Assembly: GCA_002478575.1 (NCBI GenBank)
Contig: DLOX01000045.1
Span: 1 to 7,568, forward strand
Length of the DNA stretch: 7,568 nucleotides
Direction: 5' to 3'
DNA from: Sphingomonadales bacterium UBA7473
Lineage (GTDB): Bacteria; Pseudomonadota; Alphaproteobacteria; Sphingomonadales; Sphingomonadaceae
Shown: one piece after another, positions 4,927 to 7,568 of the stretch
How positions within the stretch are numbered: position 1 is the stretch's first letter
Layout of the letters: every line of letters starts with the position of its first letter
The notes under the pieces: generated by a model
Told to the model about the DNA's origin: nothing
Databases searched by the model: none
The model's input: only the letters and a program-made list of their open reading frames with translations
Program-made: the position numbers and the translations under genes

Positions 4927-6327
4927 ATGGCTTTAACCGGAAGCATCACCAGCAAAGAGCGGAGCCCGGGCATGAAATTTATGATCATGCTGCTCGCGGG
5001 CTTTTTGCTCTCGATCCCGCTGCTTACAATCTACTTGCTCAATTATGATCGCCAATCCCGCTCTACCGAAGCGCGCGCCTCAATCGCCGAGGGGTGGGGC
5101 GGAGCGCAAACCCTGACAGGGCCAGTCATTGTAGTGCCCTACACTGTCCGTCGAGCGGTCTCCCAACCGAACGCCCAACCGGCGGCAGCCAACGGCATTC
5201 CTGTAGTCGATGTTGTCGAAGAACAATTGATCATCGAACCCGAACTTGTCCGTATGAATACTGTTCTGAAGCCAGAGCGGCGCAAGCGCTCCATCTATGA
5301 ATCGGTTGTCTACCAAGCCGACCATGGCGGAAAAGCTAGCTTCGTCATGCCAGACAATTTGGCGCAACTGGGCGTTCCTGTAGCGGCGCTTCAATGGTCT
5401 AAGGCCAAGCTATCTTTTGGCTTGTCTGACGTTCAAGGCTTGGCCGGATCGGCTCCGTCGATCAAGATTGCCGGAAAGCCCCTGAAGCTCCGGCGTGGAG
5501 CAAGTTCGCTTGGCGAGGGCTTCCACGGCGAACTTGATGCAACGTCTTTACAAAACGCAGAGATTACTGCCGATTTCAGTTTCGGCTTTCGCGGCAATGG
5601 CATGTTGAGCCTGAAACCCCGAGGCACAGAAACCGAATGGGCCGTGAAGTCCACTTGGCAAAGCCCAAGCTTTAAGGGCCTTTTGCCCAATGATCGCAAG
5701 ATTGGAAAAGACGGCTTTTCCGCCAATTGGAAAGCCGGCGGCTTGGCGCTAGGCGGCACTGGGCCTTCGCCGGAATATGACGACATGGGTCGCGTCGCGG
5801 ATCCCAGCAAAGGCGAAGCGCGCGTGGACTTGTTCGAGCCTGTAGACATTTACAATCAGGTCGATCGGGCCACCAAATATGGCTTCCTCTTCATTGGCTT
5901 CACCTTCGTTGCCTTCCTCATGTTCGATGTAATTGGCGGCGCACGCGTCTCACTCGTCGAATATCTCTTGGTTGGCGCAGGGTTGGTCATGTTCTTCCTA
6001 CTGCTTCTCGCAATGGCTGAAGTGACAGGATTTGCCATCGCTTACCTGCTCGCCAGTGGCGCGATCATTGGCCTGATCACAGCCTATTCCGCCGCGATCC
6101 TCAAAAGCTGGGGTCGATCGAAGTGGATCGGGGCGTTGCTCGCAGGACTTTATGCAACGCTTTATGTGCTCTTGAGCCTAGAAGGCTACTCGCTCCTCAT
6201 CGGGTCGCTGATGCTCTTCGCAGCCCTTGCCACCATCATGTATCTGACCCGGAACATTGACTGGGGTGCCAAGACCAGCGGAGAGGAAACTCCCCCCGCC
6301 CTCGCTCCCGCGCAAGTGGTAGGTTAA
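4927..6327 (+). CDS. creD: CreD-family inner-membrane protein
   Basis: Integral membrane protein of the CreD (inner membrane protein / cell envelope integrity) family. In E. coli creD belongs to the CreBC regulon and affects envelope resistance, including colicin E2 tolerance; its molecular activity is not established. The 466 residues compare with about 450 in E. coli. One N-terminal span (about 17-39) is followed by a large periplasmic domain (about 40-315) opening with WGGAQTLTGPVIVVPY. Family blocks seen are SPSFKGLLPNDRKI (246-259), GFSANWKAG (263-271) and VDIYNQVDRATKYGFLFIGF (306-325). About five further spans follow between 317 and 440, including EYLLVGAGLVMFFLLLLAMAE (345-365). A hydrophilic tail rich in Pro and Glu ends the protein. 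No creB or creC two-component genes adjoin it, so local regulation is unknown. It is divergent from the OmpA operon and convergent with purD, with the two stop codons overlapping. Confidence 0.93.
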   Translation: MALTGSITSKERSPGMKFMIMLLAGFLLSIPLLTIYLLNYDRQSRSTEARASIAEGWGGAQTLTGPVIVVPYTVRRAVSQPNAQPAAANGIPVVDVVEEQLIIEPELVRMNTVLKPERRKRSIYESVVYQADHGGKASFVMPDNLAQLGVPVAALQWSKAKLSFGLSDVQGLAGSAPSIKIAGKPLKLRRGASSLGEGFHGELDATSLQNAEITADFSFGFRGNGMLSLKPRGTETEWAVKSTWQSPSFKGLLPNDRKIGKDGFSANWKAGGLALGGTGPSPEYDDMGRVADPSKGEARVDLFEPVDIYNQVDRATKYGFLFIGFTFVAFLMFDVIGGARVSLVEYLLVGAGLVMFFLLLLAMAEVTGFAIAYLLASGAIIGLITAYSAAILKSWGRSKWIGALLAGLYATLYVLLSLEGYSLLIGSLMLFAALATIMYLTRNIDWGAKTSGEETPPALAPAQVVG

Positions 6328-7568
6328 GCGTTCCCGGCTTCCCGCTCGACTTCGCGCCAGCCAATATCACGGCGGCAGAAACCGGACGGGAAGTGGACGG
6401 CATCGACAGCGGCATAGGCAAACGCCTTTGCCGCTGTCACGCTTTTGGCAAACGCCGTTAAAGCGAGAACGCGACCGCCGCTCGCGACCAACTGATCCCC
6501 AACCTGCGCGGTGCCTGCATGGAATATCTTTGCAGACGATTGATCAGTCAGCTTGATCAGCCCTCCCTTTTCAGGGTTGCTTGGATAGCCCTTGGCCGCC
6601 ATCACTACTGTCAAAGCAACATCATCGGACAGGTGCACCGGATCGGCCTCTGCCAATCGCCCTTCCGCGACCGCGAGCATCAGCGCGACCAGATCGCCTT
6701 CAAAACGCATCATCAGCACTTGGCATTCTGGATCACCAAAGCGGGCGTTATATTCGATCAGCTTGGGTCCTTCGTCCGTCAGCATCAATCCTGCGAAAAG
6801 CACACCGCGATAAGGCATATCCGCGTCAGCTAAGGCCTTAACCGTCGGACGGATAATCTCTTCCATCACCTGTTCTTCAAGCTGAGGCGTCAGCACCCGA
6901 GCGGGGGAATAAGCCCCCATCCCGCCCGTGTTCGGTCCTGTATCGCCGTCCCCTACTCGCTTGTGATCCTGAGCCGAACCGAAGGCGACAACATCGACGC
7001 CATCGGTGAGGGCGAAGAAGCTCGCTTCCTCGCCAGTCATGAAATCCTCAATCACGACGGCCGCCCCGGCATCACCAAAGCCACCGCCAAACATATCTTC
7101 AATCGCCGCTTCTGCATCGGCGCGGTTTTGTGCAATGATCACGCCTTTGCCAGCGGCCAAACCATCGGCTTTGATCACATAGGGTGCTTTGAAATCGTCC
7201 AATCCGGCCAGTGCGTCTGACTTGGTCGTATACCGTTCATAAGCAGCCGTTGGGATGTTGGCTGCAGAGCATAAGTCCTTGGTAAAGCCTTTCGATCCCT
7301 CTAGCTGCGCGGCTTCCCGACTTGGTCCAAAGACCGGAATCTCAGCAATCCCAAGGCTGCTTGCTAGGCCATCCACCAGCGGCCCTTCTGGCCCAACAAC
7401 AACCAGACCAATGTCATGATCCTCGCAAAAGAGGATGACGGCTGCATGATCCGAGACATCCAGCGCCACACAAGTCGCCTCTTCCGCAATCCCGGGGTTG
7501 CCGGGTGCGGCATAGAGTGTATCGCACAAAGGCGATTGCGCGAGCTTCCAGGCCAGCGCATGTTCACG
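6324..7568 (-). CDS. purD: phosphoribosylamine-glycine ligase (GARS), 5' end beyond window
   Basis: Catalyses ATP-dependent joining of glycine to 5-phosphoribosylamine to give glycinamide ribonucleotide, the second step of de novo purine synthesis, in the cytoplasm. 414 residues are in the window. The frame stays open through the right edge, beginning REHALAWKLAQSP, which is the family N-terminal motif GSGGREHALAWK missing its first part. About ten codons including the start therefore lie outside; the TTG at 7529 is internal. Motifs, numbered from the edge: YAAPGNPG (19-26), GPEGPLVDG (59-67), the ATP-grasp segment KADGLAAGKGV (133-143), GDGDTGPNTGGMGAYSP (206-222), the metal-binding region EYNARFGDPECQ (272-283), and a C-terminal domain ending in FCRRDIGW. 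No disruption is seen and all family blocks are intact. The TAA stop shares bases with the creD stop. Conserved housekeeping gene without link to the envelope genes. Confidence 0.97.
   Translation of the reverse strand, partial: REHALAWKLAQSPLCDTLYAAPGNPGIAEEATCVALDVSDHAAVILFCEDHDIGLVVVGPEGPLVDGLASSLGIAEIPVFGPSREAAQLEGSKGFTKDLCSAANIPTAAYERYTTKSDALAGLDDFKAPYVIKADGLAAGKGVIIAQNRADAEAAIEDMFGGGFGDAGAAVVIEDFMTGEEASFFALTDGVDVVAFGSAQDHKRVGDGDTGPNTGGMGAYSPARVLTPQLEEQVMEEIIRPTVKALADADMPYRGVLFAGLMLTDEGPKLIEYNARFGDPECQVLMMRFEGDLVALMLAVAEGRLAEADPVHLSDDVALTVVMAAKGYPSNPEKGGLIKLTDQSSAKIFHAGTAQVGDQLVASGGRVLALTAFAKSVTAAKAFAYAAVDAVHFPSGFCRRDIGWREVEREAGNA

Noticed and set aside
4854..5048. 64-residue plus-strand frame over the creD start
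   Set aside because: Overlaps creD in another frame with no ribosome-binding site and no recognisable domain.
7364..7567. 67-residue minus-strand frame at the right end
   Set aside because: Alternate frame of purD; the purD frame is open through the edge with the REHALAWK motif.

Overview
The window reads as chromosomal DNA from an alphaproteobacterium, probably of the order Sphingomonadales. This is an inference from protein style: the DsbB CEMCHWQRW motif, an EnvC-like protein followed by an S41 protease, and an OmpA-like protein with paired cysteines. GC content is moderate and no gene stands out by composition. I saw no mobile elements, CRISPR arrays, tRNA or rRNA genes.

Left block (1-4702, all minus strand, read right to left). 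It starts with an inner-membrane-anchored OmpA-family protein (4136-4702). Next come an unlisted 34-36 residue single-span membrane protein (4019-4123) and a membrane-anchored protein with two tandem helix-hairpin-helix (HHH) type domains (3030-3989). These are followed by an EnvC-like murein hydrolase activator with a degenerate LytM domain (1838 to about 3061), an S41 C-terminal processing protease (416-1750) and a DsbB-family disulfide oxidoreductase cut by the left edge (1-419). Spacing is tight: stop codons overlap ribosome-binding sites or start codons at several junctions, so most of this is probably one long operon devoted to the cell envelope. A possible internal promoter lies before the protease.

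Divergent intergenic region (4703-4926). It separates the OmpA operon from creD. It holds clear ribosome-binding sites for both sides, a 6-bp GC-rich hairpin, two GANTC sites within about 40 bp and a weak -10 candidate for the OmpA operon.

Right block. A CreD-family inner-membrane protein (4927-6327, plus strand) converges with purD (6324 to beyond 7568, minus strand). Their stop codons share the four bases TTAA. purD belongs to de novo purine synthesis and is functionally unrelated to its neighbours; its first ten or so codons lie past the right edge.

Most interesting point. The OmpA-like protein, the small membrane protein and the double-HHH protein form a compact three-gene module. By the positive-inside rule the OmpA domain would face the periplasm and the HHH domains the cytoplasm. 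The small protein and the HHH protein share a similar membrane anchor. The module may be an undescribed envelope-spanning assembly; this is a hypothesis from topology and gene order only.
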